Part shown: positions 18,226-28,631 of the stretch, in pieces
How the letters are laid out: each line of letters begins with the position of its first letter
How positions within the stretch are numbered: position 1 is the first letter of the stretch
Assembly (NCBI RefSeq): GCF_006265165.1
Contig: NZ_VDCH01000001.1
Location: 62,001 to 126,000 of the forward strand
DNA length: 64,000 bases
DNA from: Chlorobaculum thiosulfatiphilum
GTDB lineage: Bacteria; Bacteroidota; Chlorobiia; Chlorobiales; Chlorobiaceae
Direction of reading: 5' to 3'
Position numbers and translations under genes: made by a program
The notes under the pieces: generated by a model
The model's database searches: none
Seen by the model: the letters and a program-made list of their open reading frames with translations, nothing else
Told to the model about the DNA's origin: nothing

Positions 18226-18749
18226 TCCTCCACTCCGGCCTGCGAGAGCAAGCCCTGCTCGTAGCCATGCTTGACCATGCGCATCTCGGTCACAGTGTCG
18301 GCCAGATCGATGAGCGCATGCGGCGCGTTGCGCCCGGTGAGCACGATGATCTTGTCGCTGGCATCGACAAGCGCCTCGAGGAGCGGCTGGAGCGGAATGA
18401 TATTTTTGGACAGGGCGAAGCACACCTCGTCGAGCAGCACGAAATCGTACTCGTCCGAAGCCAGCGCGTCGAGCGCCTCCTCGAAGCCGTACTCCGCCGC
18501 CTGTTTGTGCTTCTCCATCATCGGGCTGTCGGGACTGGTCGGCAGGAACCCCTTGCCGTAGTGATCCCACTCGACCTCCTCGAAGCGCGTGAAGAAGAGC
18601 ACCTCGCCAACCCCCTCCTGCGCCTTGACGAACTGGATGACCCGAGTCTTCATGCCGTGGCCGAGGGCGCGGGCGAGCATTCCGAACGCCGCCGTGCTTT
18701 TGCCTTTGCCGTTGCCGGTAAAGAGGAGAACCCTTTTCTGCTGTTTCAT
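18222..18749 (-). CDS. cobO: Cob(I)yrinic acid a,c-diamide adenosyltransferase (CobA/CobO type), 175 aa
   Basis: Adds the 5'-deoxyadenosyl group to cob(I)amides. The N-terminal P-loop [41 protein letters not shown] (Walker B-like) and [20 protein letters not shown] with [14 protein letters not shown] match the CobO/BtuR family. The start is the ATG at 18749, overlapping the cbiB stop as ATGA. The open frame runs on upstream over cbiB but is not coding there. In a salvage operon this enzyme prepares imported cobinamides for CobU. Confidence 0.96.
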   Translation of the reverse strand: MKQQKRVLLFTGNGKGKSTAAFGMLARALGHGMKTRVIQFVKAQEGVGEVLFFTRFEEVEWDHYGKGFLPTSPDSPMMEKHKQAAEYGFEEALDALASDEYDFVLLDEVCFALSKNIIPLQPLLEALVDASDKIIVLTGRNAPHALIDLADTVTEMRMVKHGYEQGLLSQAGVEE

Positions 18750-19714
18750 AATATCGTGCTTATCGTGATGTAATGTATAAAGATAAGGATGATGACCCCC
18801 GCCGCGAGAAAAAGCGTCGTCGTGGCGTACATCAGACGCATGGCGCGGCTGATCGTGGCGGCCTCCATCGCGCCCTCGCGGATGCCGAGCGTCGGCACGG
18901 TTTTGGTGACGCCGCCGTAGCTCCGCTCTCCTCCGAGCGTCACGCCGAGCGCTCCGGCGAAGGCCGATTCGGGATAGCCCGCATTCGGACTCTCGTGCCG
19001 ACGAGCGCCTTCCGTGACCGAGCGGAACATCGCCGCCGGATCGAGCCGTAAAATAAACGCCGCGCCCGCAACCGCCAAAACCGTCAGCCTCGCCGGAAGC
19101 CAGTTCATCAGATCGTCGAACCGCGCCGAGGCCCAGCCAAATTCGCGGTAACGCTCGTTGCGGTAGCCGAACATCGAGTCGAGCGTGTTCGAAGCCTTGT
19201 AGAGCCACGCCCCCGCCGGGCCGTAGAGTATGCCGTAAAAAAGCGGCGCTATCACGCCATCAGACGTATTTTCTGCCACGCTCTCCACGGCGGCCCGCGC
19301 CACCCCCTCCTCGTCGAGCAACGCCGTGTCGCGCCCGACCATCATCGCCACCCTCCGGCGGGCAAGTTCGAGATCGCCCGCGAGCAACGCATCGCGCACG
19401 GCAGCGGCGTGATCGGCGAGGTCACGCGGCGCAATCGCGAAATAGAGCAAGAGTATAGACACCGCGACGCCCGCGAGCGGATGCAGCCGCGACGCCTGCC
19501 AGACAAGCGACTGCACGACGGCGACAGTCGAGGCGATCACCGTCGCCGCCGTCAAAATGCCCGCCAGTCGAAGCGGCAGAAAGCGCATCGCACGGAACAA
19601 CGCCTCCGCGCCGGTCGCAAGCTTGCCGACCAGCCGCACCGGATGCGGAAACCACTGCGGATCGCCGAGGAGGAGATCGAGCAGGAACGCCGCTGGCATG
19701 AGCAACAAGGTCAC
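18746..19714 (-). CDS. cbiB: Adenosylcobinamide-phosphate synthase, 322 aa
   Basis: Membrane enzyme that attaches aminopropanol phosphate to cobyric acid (CbiB; CobD in Pseudomonas naming). [20 protein letters not shown] is the family N-terminus. [20 protein letters not shown] and [20 protein letters not shown], then [19 protein letters not shown], and [20 protein letters not shown] are conserved blocks. There are several hydrophobic helices including a C-terminal one. It is coupled by 4-base overlaps to the upstream cobD-like gene and the downstream cobO gene. Confidence 0.96.
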   Translation of the reverse strand: MTLLLMPAAFLLDLLLGDPQWFPHPVRLVGKLATGAEALFRAMRFLPLRLAGILTAATVIASTVAVVQSLVWQASRLHPLAGVAVSILLLYFAIAPRDLADHAAAVRDALLAGDLELARRRVAMMVGRDTALLDEEGVARAAVESVAENTSDGVIAPLFYGILYGPAGAWLYKASNTLDSMFGYRNERYREFGWASARFDDLMNWLPARLTVLAVAGAAFILRLDPAAMFRSVTEGARRHESPNAGYPESAFAGALGVTLGGERSYGGVTKTVPTLGIREGAMEAATISRAMRLMYATTTLFLAAGVIILIFIHYITISTIL

Positions 19715-20820
19715 GACACCGCCTCCTCGACGGCGGCTTTCGCGATCCAGGACGCTTCGGCAAAGTCGTTCAACGCCGACACGAGGTGGCGGTTCTCGTC
19801 GGACGTGCGAATGCAGAAACGAAAAGACACCGGCGCAATTCCCTCGAAATTCCGGCAGTCCCGGACGAGAATCCCGCGCTCGGCGAAAAATCCGAGCAGC
19901 GCGTCGAGCATGTGGCCGTCGGCAACGGAGGCGAAAAAAAAGTTCGCCGCTCCGCCATGCAACGTAATCGCGGAGTTACCGGCCAGTCCGTCGGCAATCT
20001 GGCGGCGTCCCTCGCGGACGATGGAACGCACCTCCTCTTCGTACTCGCCGCATTGCAGCAGAAGCCCGGCGGTGTGCTCCGCGACGGTGTTGACCGTCCA
20101 CGGCTCCTTGTGGCCGTAGAGCCGCTCGATCATCGCCGGATGCGCCACGATTGCGCCAAGCCGCAATCCGGCAATGGCGTAAAACTTGGTGAGCGAATGG
20201 ATCACCACGATGTTCCGGAACGCGCGGATTTCTGTCATCAGCGAGTTCGACGGAAACGCCTCCGTGAACTGGATGAACGCCTCATCGACGATGAACTGCT
20301 TCTCCGGAAAGCGGCAAGCGAGCGCAAGCAGCAACTCCTTGGGAATCAGCGTACCGGTCGGGTTGTTCGGGCTTCCGGCGATCATCGCGTCGCATCCGGC
20401 GAGAGCTTCGGCGAGCTCGTCGATGCCGGGAAAGGCGAAGCTCTCCCGCTCGCTCAGTGAAAGCGGGACGACCTCCGCACCGGCGAGTCGGCAGGCGCGT
20501 CCGTAATCGAAAAACGATGGCTGCGGCACGAGCACGCGCTTCAGGCCAAGCGCTCTCGGCAGGAGATAGACGCCCTCGATGGCCCCGTTCGTGGCGAGTA
20601 CGCACTCGGGATCGAGACCGAAACGGGCGACGTAAAAATCGCGGACGCCGCGCCCGTCCATCGAGGGATAGGCGGCAAGCTGAATTGACGGAGACAAGAG
20701 CGACTCCAGCGGCGGAGCAATGGGCGCGAGATTGACGCTGAAATCGAGCACAGCGCCGCCGCCCACCAGCTCACCCGTGCGGTCGCCGTGGCAATGTGCA
20801 AGAAGATGGTCGCCGCTCAC
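19711..20820 (-). CDS. cobD: Threonine-phosphate decarboxylase-like PLP aminotransferase-fold enzyme, 369 aa
   Basis: PLP enzyme of the HisC/CobD family that makes aminopropanol phosphate, the linker used by CbiB. Visible are [56 protein letters not shown] and the PLP lysine segment [19 protein letters not shown], with a C-terminal Arg-containing FRFCIRT. Distinguishing CobD from HisC is based mainly on context: it overlaps cobQ and cbiB by 4 bases on either side. The symbol follows Salmonella naming. Confidence 0.9.
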   Translation of the reverse strand: MSGDHLLAHCHGDRTGELVGGGAVLDFSVNLAPIAPPLESLLSPSIQLAAYPSMDGRGVRDFYVARFGLDPECVLATNGAIEGVYLLPRALGLKRVLVPQPSFFDYGRACRLAGAEVVPLSLSERESFAFPGIDELAEALAGCDAMIAGSPNNPTGTLIPKELLLALACRFPEKQFIVDEAFIQFTEAFPSNSLMTEIRAFRNIVVIHSLTKFYAIAGLRLGAIVAHPAMIERLYGHKEPWTVNTVAEHTAGLLLQCGEYEEEVRSIVREGRRQIADGLAGNSAITLHGGAANFFFASVADGHMLDALLGFFAERGILVRDCRNFEGIAPVSFRFCIRTSDENRHLVSALNDFAEASWIAKAAVEEAVS

Positions 20821-22316
20821 GACGCGCTCCCCTTCGTGACGGAAATACCGGCAATCTCGAAAAGCGCGTCGAGATCGAGATTGGCCGCGAAGTGCGCGGC
20901 AAGCAGCTCGAACGGATCGGCGGTGAAGGCGGCAGATTGCTCATACTCGCTGTCGAGCAAACGCAGGAACCAGCTCCGAACGCCGGGTTCGTCGAAAAAG
21001 CCGTGGAAGTAGGTTCCCATCACCCGCCCATCCGCGCTGCGTACGCCGTCGAAATCTTCAGAGCGGACGCCGTTGCGCTCCTTCACCTCGATGAGCGGCG
21101 ACGCACCCCCGGCGAGCGTCGTGCGGCCCATGTGAATCTCGTAACCGCTGACGGCGCATGACGTTCCGGCGAGTTTTCCGACGCTGTTAGAGAGCGCCTT
21201 TTCGCGTTCGAGCACCGTTTCGACCGGCAACATGCCGAGCGCCGCGCTCGCGCCCGGAACGCCCTCGACGCCGTGCGGATCGGCGATGCTCTCGCCGAGC
21301 ATCTGGTAGCCGCCGCAGAGGCCGACGATCACGCCGCCCTGCGCCCGGAACGCCTCGATCTCTTTGCGCCACCCCATCCGTTCGAGCCATTCGAAGTCGC
21401 CGCGCACGTTTTTCGACCCCGGCAGCACCAGCGCCTTGTAAGCGTCAAGCGGCCTCGGATGGTGCAGGTAGTGCAGCTCGACTGCCGCGTCCGCTTCCAG
21501 CGGCGAGAGGTCGGTGAAGTTGGAGATGTGCGGGAAGTAGATCGCCGCAATGCCGATTTTTTCAGCGGACGGATCGCGCTTCGGATCGACCACCGAGGAG
21601 AGCGGCACGGCGTCCTCGGCGTCGATGGTGAAGCCCCGGAAATACGGAATCACGCCAAGCACCGGTACGCCGGTCATCGATTCGAGCATTTTTACGCCAT
21701 CCTCGAACAGTGATTTGTCGCCCCGGAAACGGTTCACGATCACCCCTTTGACCAGCGCCCGGTCTTCGGGCGGAATCACCGCGAGCGTACCCGCCACCTG
21801 CGCAAAGACGCCGCCACGATCGATGTCGGCAACGAGAATCACCGCCGCCCCGGCCCGTCGGGCGCTGCGAAAGTTGACAAAATCGCGCTCATACAGATTC
21901 ATCTCGGCGCACGATCCGGCCCCTTCGAGCACGATCATCTCGTGCCGCGCCATGAGCCTGTCGAGGCTCTCGAAGGCCGCCTCCGCCCAGCGCCGCGTGT
22001 CGCCAAAATATTCGCGGGCCGTCCTGTCCGTGCAGACGCGCCCTTGCAGCACGACCTGCGCCCCCGTGTCGGTGTTGGGCTTGAGCAGCACCGGATTCAT
22101 GTCGGCGTGGGGCGCGACCCGTGCGGCCTGGGCCTGCACGATCTGCGCCCGCCCCATCTCGAAGCCGTCGGGCGTGACGCCGGAGTTGTTCGACATGTTC
22201 TGCGCCTTGTACGGAGCCACATCGACGCCCGCGTTGCGGAAGATGCGGCAGAGCGCGGTGGCCACGATGCTCTTGCCCGCGTCCGAGGCGGTGCCGAGTA
22301 CGGCAATATTGATCAT
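20817..22316 (-). CDS. cobQ: Cobyric acid synthase, glutamine-hydrolysing, 499 aa
   Basis: Amidates the peripheral carboxylates of adenosylcobyrinic a,c-diamide. An N-terminal DTB-synthetase-like ATPase ([53 protein letters not shown]) is followed by a class-I glutamine amidotransferase-like domain with [15 protein letters not shown] and nucleophile [16 protein letters not shown], and the C-terminal [14 protein letters not shown] (His). The ATG at 22316 gives the expected start; the frame continues upstream over bluB but is not coding. It overlaps the cobD-like gene as ATGA. Confidence 0.97.
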   Translation of the reverse strand: MINIAVLGTASDAGKSIVATALCRIFRNAGVDVAPYKAQNMSNNSGVTPDGFEMGRAQIVQAQAARVAPHADMNPVLLKPNTDTGAQVVLQGRVCTDRTAREYFGDTRRWAEAAFESLDRLMARHEMIVLEGAGSCAEMNLYERDFVNFRSARRAGAAVILVADIDRGGVFAQVAGTLAVIPPEDRALVKGVIVNRFRGDKSLFEDGVKMLESMTGVPVLGVIPYFRGFTIDAEDAVPLSSVVDPKRDPSAEKIGIAAIYFPHISNFTDLSPLEADAAVELHYLHHPRPLDAYKALVLPGSKNVRGDFEWLERMGWRKEIEAFRAQGGVIVGLCGGYQMLGESIADPHGVEGVPGASAALGMLPVETVLEREKALSNSVGKLAGTSCAVSGYEIHMGRTTLAGGASPLIEVKERNGVRSEDFDGVRSADGRVMGTYFHGFFDEPGVRSWFLRLLDSEYEQSAAFTADPFELLAAHFAANLDLDALFEIAGISVTKGSAS

Positions 22317-22333
22317 GGGCGTTGCCGTATTTT

Positions 22334-22972
22334 TCACCACTGCTCCTGATGGACGAGGTCGTCGAGCGCGAGGCGCGGCAACCAGCCCGCCTGCTCCAGC
22401 TCCGGCATGTCGTGGAAAAAGCTCACCTTGCCGATGCAGAGCCACGCCACCGGCACGATGTGCTCCGGAATGCCGAGCGCCTGGCGAACGCTGTCGTGAT
22501 GGATGATGCTCACCCAGCCGACGCCGAGATTTTCCGCGCGGGCGGCGAGCCACAGATTCTGCACCGCGCAGACCGAACTGTACAAATCCATCTCGGGATT
22601 GGCCGTCCGCCCGATCACCACCTCGCCGCTGCGCGTCCGGTCGCAGGTGACACAGACGCCGACCGGCGCTTCGAGAATTCCTTCGAGCTTGAAGCCGCGA
22701 TACTGCTCCCGTCGCTCCCCGTCGAACATCGCCGCCGCCTCGGCGTGGGCGACTTCGAAGCCCGCCTTGATCTGCTTGCGCACCTCGAAGTCGCGCACGA
22801 CGACAAAGTCCCACGGCTGCATGAAGCCCACGCTCGGCGCGTGATGCGCCGCGTCGAGCACCCGGCGGAGCACCTCCTCCGGCACCGGGTCGGGCAGATA
22901 CTGTCCGCGCACGTCGCGGCGGCTGTATATTACTTTATAGAGCGCGTCACGCTCGTCAGCATTGATGGTCAT
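22334..22972 (-). CDS. bluB: 5,6-Dimethylbenzimidazole synthase, 212 aa
   Basis: BluB is a flavin-cannibalising nitroreductase-fold enzyme that converts reduced FMN to dimethylbenzimidazole, the B12 lower ligand. [20 protein letters not shown] at the N-terminus (Arg-rich FMN contact), [20 protein letters not shown], the Asp in [20 protein letters not shown] and [17 protein letters not shown] are characteristic. It overlaps the end of btuF as ATGA. Together with CobT it supplies alpha-ribazole phosphate; together with CbiR it allows imported cobamides to be rebuilt with DMB. Confidence 0.95.
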   Translation of the reverse strand: MTINADERDALYKVIYSRRDVRGQYLPDPVPEEVLRRVLDAAHHAPSVGFMQPWDFVVVRDFEVRKQIKAGFEVAHAEAAAMFDGERREQYRGFKLEGILEAPVGVCVTCDRTRSGEVVIGRTANPEMDLYSSVCAVQNLWLAARAENLGVGWVSIIHHDSVRQALGIPEHIVPVAWLCIGKVSFFHDMPELEQAGWLPRLALDDLVHQEQW

Positions 22973-23787
22973 TTCGATTCATTTTTCTGATTACGGCTGC
23001 CGAACTGCCATTTCAAATCCGCAAGTCCTTCAAGAACTTTTGGCGATGGCGACACAAAATGCGGGCCATCGAGGCGCACGATCTGGTAGTTGCCTTCGGG
23101 AATCCGCACGGGGCATTCGTAGCCATCTTTCTGGAGCACAAAGACGATCTCCGGCTTTTTCTCCTCGACCAGCTCCCAGACGGTGCCGATCAGCTCCGTC
23201 GGCGCGACATGGCGGATGCCGGGATAGTCCTCGACAACCTGGAATCCCGCCGCCGTGAAAAGCTCGTGGAGATACGTATTGACGCCGAACGAGAACGGGT
23301 TGCCCTCGCAGCTCGAAAGAATCAGCGCCCGCCGTCCGCCGCCGTTGACCTGCGACGCGGCCTCGCGCCACTGCCGCTCGAAAGCCTCGGCCCTGCGCTC
23401 GCTCCCCTCGATGCCGAGCGCGTCGCAGATGGCGCGGATGTTTCCGCCGATTTCGCTCATGCTCCGGAAGCCGTGCAGCACGAAGCACTTCGCGCCTTCG
23501 GGCGTCACTCGCTTGCAGACATCCGGGCCACCCCAGTCCGAGACGAAGAGGTAATCGGGATGCAGCGCCGCGATGGCCGCCGGATCGGGATCGATCACGC
23601 CACCGGTCTTCGGCAGGTCGAGATCGTCGTAGCGGCTCACGCCCGCGATCCGGTTTTCGAGACCGAGAGAGCGCAAGGTATCGGTAATGTAGGGCGACTG
23701 GCTGACGATGCGCCCCTCCGCCCTCCCCGCCGCTCCCGCAAAAAGCAGGAGTAGCAGGGTCATGACTATTTTTTTCATGATCGGCAT
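22969..23787 (-). CDS. btuF: Periplasmic corrinoid-binding protein, 272 aa
   Basis: Solute-binding protein of the BtuF/FecB helical-backbone class. A signal peptide (MKKIVMTLLLLLFAGAAGRA, starting at the second ATG, 23778) precedes GRIVSQSPYITDTLRSLGLE and NRIAGVSRYDDLDLP, then HPDYLFVSDWGG. It delivers corrinoids from the outer-membrane receptor to BtuCD. There is no lipobox Cys, so it is likely soluble in the periplasm. It lies 13 bases after btuB and overlaps bluB. A second family member is encoded at 30153-31058. Confidence 0.9.
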   Translation of the reverse strand: MPIMKKIVMTLLLLLFAGAAGRAEGRIVSQSPYITDTLRSLGLENRIAGVSRYDDLDLPKTGGVIDPDPAAIAALHPDYLFVSDWGGPDVCKRVTPEGAKCFVLHGFRSMSEIGGNIRAICDALGIEGSERRAEAFERQWREAASQVNGGGRRALILSSCEGNPFSFGVNTYLHELFTAAGFQVVEDYPGIRHVAPTELIGTVWELVEEKKPEIVFVLQKDGYECPVRIPEGNYQIVRLDGPHFVSPSPKVLEGLADLKWQFGSRNQKNESK

Positions 23788-23800
23788 GAAATTACATGAT

Positions 23801-25753
23801 TCAGATGTCTGCCTTCAGACCCAACACAAAGGTGCGGCCCGGCATGGGATAACCCGTGACATACTGATAATCCCGGTCAAAGAGGTTGTTGATCTCGGCC
23901 TTGACCGTGATTCCCGGCCCGGTTATGCCTTTGTCTCCAAATGGAAACTTCCTCGAAACGGACAAATTGGCCACGGCGAATCCGCCTTTCGGAACCACTT
24001 CGCCAGAGCCGGTTTCATAGTTCTGGACAAAGGTCTTGCCGCTGTAGGCGAGATTGAACGCGCCGTTGAAGCCGCGCCCGTCGCGCACTTTCAGCCCGGT
24101 GCTGGCGTTCCACTGCGGCGTGAAAAGCAGGTCGTCGCCGCTCGTGTTGTCACGATACTTCAAGAGATGCGTGTACCCGGCATACGGTTCGAGCGTCCAC
24201 GAAGAGCCATCGAGCTTGAAAACCTTGGAGAGTTCGGCTTCGATTCCAGACACCGTGGCACTGCCAATGTTGCGATAGGTGTAAGTCGAGGCGGCAATCG
24301 CTTCGGTCTGGATCATATCCGTGTAATCGGTACTGAACCAAGTCAGCGAAGCATTGAACCCTTTCCAGGCGAGATCCATGCCGACCTCATAGGTATCGCT
24401 CGCCTCCGGCTTGAGATCGGGATTGCCGATGTAGGTTGTCCCCCAGCTCGTGATATTGGCGGCAAGCTCCCGCTCCGACGGCATCCTGAAGCCTTCGGCG
24501 AACGAACCCCTGAACTTGAGCGCATCGCTTGCCTGCCACGCGACTCCGGCCTGATGCGCGAAGTTGTCCTTGCTCCTCGACGTGCCTTCGCTTGCTTTCA
24601 TTTTGACACGATAATCGTCATAACGCACGCCTGCGGTCAGAATCAGGCGCTCGTCGAACAGGCCATATTTGCCGAGAAGGAAACCGGCCGGATTTTCATA
24701 CGTGGCCCAGCTCGGCGTCAAGGTGGAATCGACTTCGTATTTCAGCCAGTCAAATCCTGTCGTGAGTCTGAGCGCTCCCGGCTGCCAGGTAACCTGCGCC
24801 TGCGCCCCTTGCTGGTCAACATTTTTGGTGCTTTCGTACCCGCTGCTCGGATCGACATAGCGATACTTGTCCTCACCGGTGAAGTAGCGGGCCATCCACG
24901 AAACGTTGCGGCTGGAGGTTGCGCCGTCATACCTGAAATCGACCGAATGATTGTTCTGAACCGTATAGGCGTCCAGATCGGGCGAACTCAGATAGCTTGG
25001 CGAACCAGCCTTGTCCACATCGAAGGAGTGAACGATCATGCCTATCCGGTGGCCGTCGGCAATCTCGTATCCTACATTGAGACTCGCCATCTTCTGATCC
25101 TGATAGCCGGTATTCTGGTAGGTCTCTCCTTTGCCCGTCTTGTAGCTTCCGGAATCCGATTTCGAGATGCTGCCTGAATAGTCGAAGCGTCCGGATTTGC
25201 CCTGAATGGTGGCTTCGGTTTTCGAGAAGTCGTTGCTGCCGAGTTCCTGTTCGATCGAAGCCGAAGGCGCACCCGATCCCTTGACCGTAATCACGTTGAT
25301 CACGCCGCCAATCGCCGCTGAACCATACTGCACGGCGGCTGGCCCCCTGACGATCTCGATGCGCTCGACGTTCGACGTCATGATCTTGGCGAGGTTGCCG
25401 GTTCCTGCGCGGCGGCCATCGAGCAGCACGAGCACCTTGCCCATCAGGTCGTTGCCGTGGGTTTCAGTCCTGAAGCCGCGGATGCCGACGGAGGTCGAAG
25501 TTCCGGGATATTTCTGGATGTGTCCGAGATTTTTCTCCGCGAGAAGTTCACTGAGATCGTTGGCCGACGACTCGCTGATCTCCTCTTTGGTGATGATGGT
25601 AACGTTCGAGGTCAGCTCTTTTTTCGGCTGCGGCACCCGGCTGGAGGTTACGACGATTTCGTTGCCGGCATACGCCAGCAAGGTCTCTTCGGCGTGGAGC
25701 GTGGGGCTGGCGAGCATGGCTGCCATGAGAGTGGCGAGCGTTCGTTTGTTCAT
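23801..25753 (-). CDS. btuB: TonB-dependent outer-membrane corrinoid receptor, 650 aa
   Basis: Outer-membrane transporter: signal peptide MNKRTLATLMAAMLASPTLHA, a TonB box-like EIVVTSSRVPQPK, a plug domain with SVGIRGFRTETHGNDLMGKV and IEIVRGPAAVQYGSAAIGGV, and a long beta-barrel ending in aromatic strand GRTFVLGLKADI. The signal peptide sets the start at 25753; the frame extends 32 codons further without protein character. B12 riboswitch control and the btuF-bluB-cobQ operon behind it make corrinoids the likely ligand. No tonB or exbBD genes are in this window. Confidence 0.93.
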   Translation of the reverse strand: MNKRTLATLMAAMLASPTLHAEETLLAYAGNEIVVTSSRVPQPKKELTSNVTIITKEEISESSANDLSELLAEKNLGHIQKYPGTSTSVGIRGFRTETHGNDLMGKVLVLLDGRRAGTGNLAKIMTSNVERIEIVRGPAAVQYGSAAIGGVINVITVKGSGAPSASIEQELGSNDFSKTEATIQGKSGRFDYSGSISKSDSGSYKTGKGETYQNTGYQDQKMASLNVGYEIADGHRIGMIVHSFDVDKAGSPSYLSSPDLDAYTVQNNHSVDFRYDGATSSRNVSWMARYFTGEDKYRYVDPSSGYESTKNVDQQGAQAQVTWQPGALRLTTGFDWLKYEVDSTLTPSWATYENPAGFLLGKYGLFDERLILTAGVRYDDYRVKMKASEGTSRSKDNFAHQAGVAWQASDALKFRGSFAEGFRMPSERELAANITSWGTTYIGNPDLKPEASDTYEVGMDLAWKGFNASLTWFSTDYTDMIQTEAIAASTYTYRNIGSATVSGIEAELSKVFKLDGSSWTLEPYAGYTHLLKYRDNTSGDDLLFTPQWNASTGLKVRDGRGFNGAFNLAYSGKTFVQNYETGSGEVVPKGGFAVANLSVSRKFPFGDKGITGPGITVKAEINNLFDRDYQYVTGYPMPGRTFVLGLKADI

Positions 25754-25987
25754 GGTGTTGTCCTGTGTTGAATTGAAAAAAATCAACAGACAGGGGTTGA
25801 GGAAAAGGACTGACCCGGTTCCCGGCGGAACAGCTCGATGGTTTGACAATGCTTGAGATGCGTCAAAGCGAAATTCACGCCCTTGACGTACAAAAGAGAG
25901 TGCATTGAAAAACAGTGCTGAACAATCGGTGGTACCGGAAGCGCTTTGCCTGACTATTAACCCGTAGTCTTGTTTCTGAGCAAAGAG

Positions 25988-26200
25988 TAACTGGCAGGTC
26001 TCCTGACTTTAACGGCTGAACCGCTGCGGCCTTCCCGCCCCGTCCGTGGAGGACTTCGGGCAGTGACACACAGCGACTGCGAGCATCGAGGCATGTGGCC
26101 ATGCCTGCTTGCGGCAGTTTTCCGTTGTACAGTTGCGGGTACAGTGTACGAATCTCACGTACTTCCCTATTCTCCGGCTTTGAAGCCGGCACCAGCTAAT
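25988..26200 (-). promoter_or_regulatory. Cobalamin riboswitch
   Basis: On the minus strand the conserved aptamer parts appear in order: GGGAAGTACGTGAGATTC, CCCGCAACTGT (plus-strand complement about 26129-26139) and, after a variable stem region, GTCAGGAGACCTGCCAGT (B12 box, about 25990-26007). The first hairpin GCCGGCTTCAAAGCCGG sits at the 5' end. It lies about 235 bases before the btuB start; the expression platform should lie in 25760-25985. It would shut off the operon when adenosylcobalamin is plentiful. Confidence 0.96.
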
Positions 26201-26264
26201 CATGTGAAAGAACAATCATCTTTGCGGGCGCAATTTACGATTTTCCCGCTCAATTGCAAGCGAC

Positions 26265-27947
26265 TCACCCCTTGCCGTCGTCAGCCATGCGGATGATGGC
26301 GCGGGCCATCGACATGGCTTGATGATGCAGCGCATCGAGCGCCCGGAGCAGCTCCATGTGCAGGTCGTGCGTCCGTTCCGACTCCGGGCGGCTTTTGATG
26401 CGCCGCATGTGCGAAAAGCCGAGTTCGAGGAACATGCGGTCGAACGCCTTGCCCTCGTCGAGCACCGCCGACGCCCTGCGGAAGCTCATCTCCTCGATGG
26501 CCAGGCTCATGGCCGCAATCTCGCGGCACACCTGCTCGTGAAGCTGCGCGATCTCCCGCTTGCCCTCCCTGGTCAGTTCGTTGTCGAAACCGCCGGAGGG
26601 AAAGTCGGCAAGCAGCGTTTCGACCACATCCCCCGCCGCCTCGATCTCCTTCGCCAGCGCCATCAGGGCCGCCGCCTCCCGGATGAGCGGCTCGCCAACC
26701 GCCTCCTGCATGAGGCGAATCAGGTACGCCGTCACCTTCTTCTCCAGAAAATCGAGCTTCTCCTCGCGCATCAAAAGCCCGTCGAAAACCGGCAAGCGCG
26801 AATAGACGATGTCCCGCCCGCGCCCGTCGCCGAGAAACGGCTCCGGTAAAGCCCGCGACATGCGTCCGAGAATCTTGTTCATGCGCGAAACCTCCAGCCG
26901 GGCCAGCCCGATGGCCACCTCCGGAGTGGCGAGCGCGGAGTCGCGCAGATGCCACACGGCGGGAATCCGCCCGCTCTCTTCGGGATCGTCGGGCAGCAGC
27001 TTGACGAGCAGTCGCCCGAACTGCGGCAGGAACGGCAGAAACAGCAGCGCCATGAAAAGGTTGGAAAAAGTGTGCGCGTTGGCGATCTGCCGGGCAAGCC
27101 CTCCGGCGGCATCGGAGGGCGAAATGGCGCGGATCAGGTCGAGCCAGGGCGGCAGAAAGATGAGAAAGAGGATGACATAGGAGACATTGAAAACAAGCTG
27201 CGCCAGAAAGACCCGGCGGGCGGGCCGAACGCTTCCGGCGCTGCCGATGGCCGCCGTGATGCAGGTGCCGATGTTGGCCCCGAGCATGAGCGGCACGGCC
27301 ACTTCGAGCGTGAGCGTACCTTGCTGCGCCATCGTGATCAGAATGGCGACGAAGGCTCCGCTGCTCTGGATGAGCGCCGTCATGACCGCACCGGCCAGTA
27401 CGCAAAGCAGGGGATTTTCGAGCGTGGTGAGAATCGCCAGAAACTGCTCGCTCGACTGGAGCGGCGCGACCGCCACGCCCATGAGCTTGAGGCCAAAAAA
27501 AAGCAGGCCGAGGCCGGAGAGCACCTCGCCGAAGAGCGAAACAGCCCGGTTCCGGCGGAGAAGCGACAGGAAAAAGCCGAGCGCGAAGAGCGGCAAGCCG
27601 AACTCCCCCGGCGAAAAGGCGATGAGCTGCGCCATCGTGGTGGTGCCGATCTCCGCGCCAAGCACCACGCCGAGCGACTGCGAAAAGGTGAGAATCCGCG
27701 ACTGCACCAGCCCGATGAGCGTGAGCATCACCATGCTGCTCGACTGCACGGCCACGGTAGCCACCGCGCCGGAGAGCAGCGCCGAGAGCGGGTTGCCGGT
27801 AATCGTGGCCAGCCACCCGGCAACTCGCCCGCTCGAAGCCTTGCGAAGCCCCGCGCTGAGCGACTTCATCCCCAGCAGAAACACCGCCAGCCCACCCGCG
27901 AAGAGCAGAAGGTTGGACAGTAACGATTGCGATTCCATGTTCTCCAT
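26265..27947 (-). CDS. Na+/phosphate cotransporter family protein with PhoU-like tail, 560 aa
   Basis: The two inverted Na/Pi-cotransporter repeats carry the QSS motifs TVAVQSSSMVMLTLIGLV and TALIQSSGAFVAILITMA, within eight to nine hydrophobic helices. The last ~200 residues are helical and PhoU-like (QVCREIAAMSLAIEEMSF and LHHQAMSMARAIIRMADD). Family members import phosphate with sodium or act in phosphate homeostasis. I prefer the ATG at 27947; the open frame starts at a TTG two codons earlier. It is read in the same direction as the B12 operon but ends before the riboswitch. Confidence 0.9.
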   Translation of the reverse strand: MENMESQSLLSNLLLFAGGLAVFLLGMKSLSAGLRKASSGRVAGWLATITGNPLSALLSGAVATVAVQSSSMVMLTLIGLVQSRILTFSQSLGVVLGAEIGTTTMAQLIAFSPGEFGLPLFALGFFLSLLRRNRAVSLFGEVLSGLGLLFFGLKLMGVAVAPLQSSEQFLAILTTLENPLLCVLAGAVMTALIQSSGAFVAILITMAQQGTLTLEVAVPLMLGANIGTCITAAIGSAGSVRPARRVFLAQLVFNVSYVILFLIFLPPWLDLIRAISPSDAAGGLARQIANAHTFSNLFMALLFLPFLPQFGRLLVKLLPDDPEESGRIPAVWHLRDSALATPEVAIGLARLEVSRMNKILGRMSRALPEPFLGDGRGRDIVYSRLPVFDGLLMREEKLDFLEKKVTAYLIRLMQEAVGEPLIREAAALMALAKEIEAAGDVVETLLADFPSGGFDNELTREGKREIAQLHEQVCREIAAMSLAIEEMSFRRASAVLDEGKAFDRMFLELGFSHMRRIKSRPESERTHDLHMELLRALDALHHQAMSMARAIIRMADDGKG

Positions 27948-27996
27948 GAGCAATTATTGCCGGCAATAAAAGATTCTCTTCGACAGCCTCTTCTCT

Positions 27997-28120
27997 TACA
28001 TTCAGCAGGGTTTCAACCCTGCGGACATTCAGACCTCTTACATTCATGTTGCCCCGGCTTTCAAGCCGGGGACAGCCATTCCACAAATAACTCCGGGCTT
28101 CAGCCCAATCTCCTCTTGCC
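27997..28120. repeat. Palindromic intergenic repeats, copy near 28 kb
   Basis: CAGGGTTTCAACCCTG, ACATTCA-containing spacer, then CCCCGGCTTTCAAGCCGGGG, followed by GGGCTTCAGCCC. It is the same type-2 arrangement as at 14886-14962, lying in the 200-base gap between two minus-strand genes. Confidence 0.85.
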
Positions 28121-28157
28121 GATTCCGACAACAATCTCGATGCGGTGTCCCCCCAAT

Positions 28158-28622
28158 TCAAAACGCTCCCAGAATCTCCGCCACCTTGCGCCGCCGGTAC
28201 TCGAACACCTCGTCGAGCCGCCGCCCCACGATCAGCGCTTCGACCACCTCACCAAGCATGTCGAACGGCAGCGCGTACTCCACGATGTCGGTCATCTCCG
28301 TGCCGCCTTCGATAGCGAGGAAGCGGTGCGTGTGATGCCACAGCTCGTACGGCCCTTCAAGCTGGCGATCCTCGAAGAAGTCGGGCCGCGAGACCCGCAT
28401 GATTTCGGTCGTCCACCGCACGGGAATCATCATGAAGGGATAGAGCGTGTAGCTCAGTTGCATCCCTTCGTAAATCGGTTTTCCGGAGCTGCCGCCATCG
28501 ACCCGCAAAAACATCTCCGGCGGAGTGATCCGGGCCAGATTGTCCGGCTGCGAAAAAAAGTCCCAAGCTACTTCTATCGGCACAGGCAACCGCTGTACCC
28601 AGGTTTTTGTATGCAGATTCAT
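28158..28622 (-). CDS. SRPBCC (START/Bet v1-like) family protein, 154 aa
   Basis: Single helix-grip domain: LPVPIEVAWDFFSQPDNLAR at the N-terminus, ITPPEMFLRV, the YTLYPFMMIPVRWTTEIMRV strand pair, and a C-terminal helix RLDEVFEYRRRKVAEILG. This matches the SRPBCC proteins often annotated as cyclase/dehydrase-like or cell-division inhibitor-like, which bind a hydrophobic ligand. The ATG at 28622 is preferred over a TTG three codons upstream. The ligand is unknown, and no genomic partner is obvious. Confidence 0.8.
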   Translation of the reverse strand: MNLHTKTWVQRLPVPIEVAWDFFSQPDNLARITPPEMFLRVDGGSSGKPIYEGMQLSYTLYPFMMIPVRWTTEIMRVSRPDFFEDRQLEGPYELWHHTHRFLAIEGGTEMTDIVEYALPFDMLGEVVEALIVGRRLDEVFEYRRRKVAEILGAF

Positions 28623-28631
28623 TACTTCCAA

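Noticed and set aside
26281-28161. 626-codon minus-strand frame over the Na/Pi cotransporter
   Set aside because: Overlaps the real gene in another frame; composition dominated by Arg, Ala and His.
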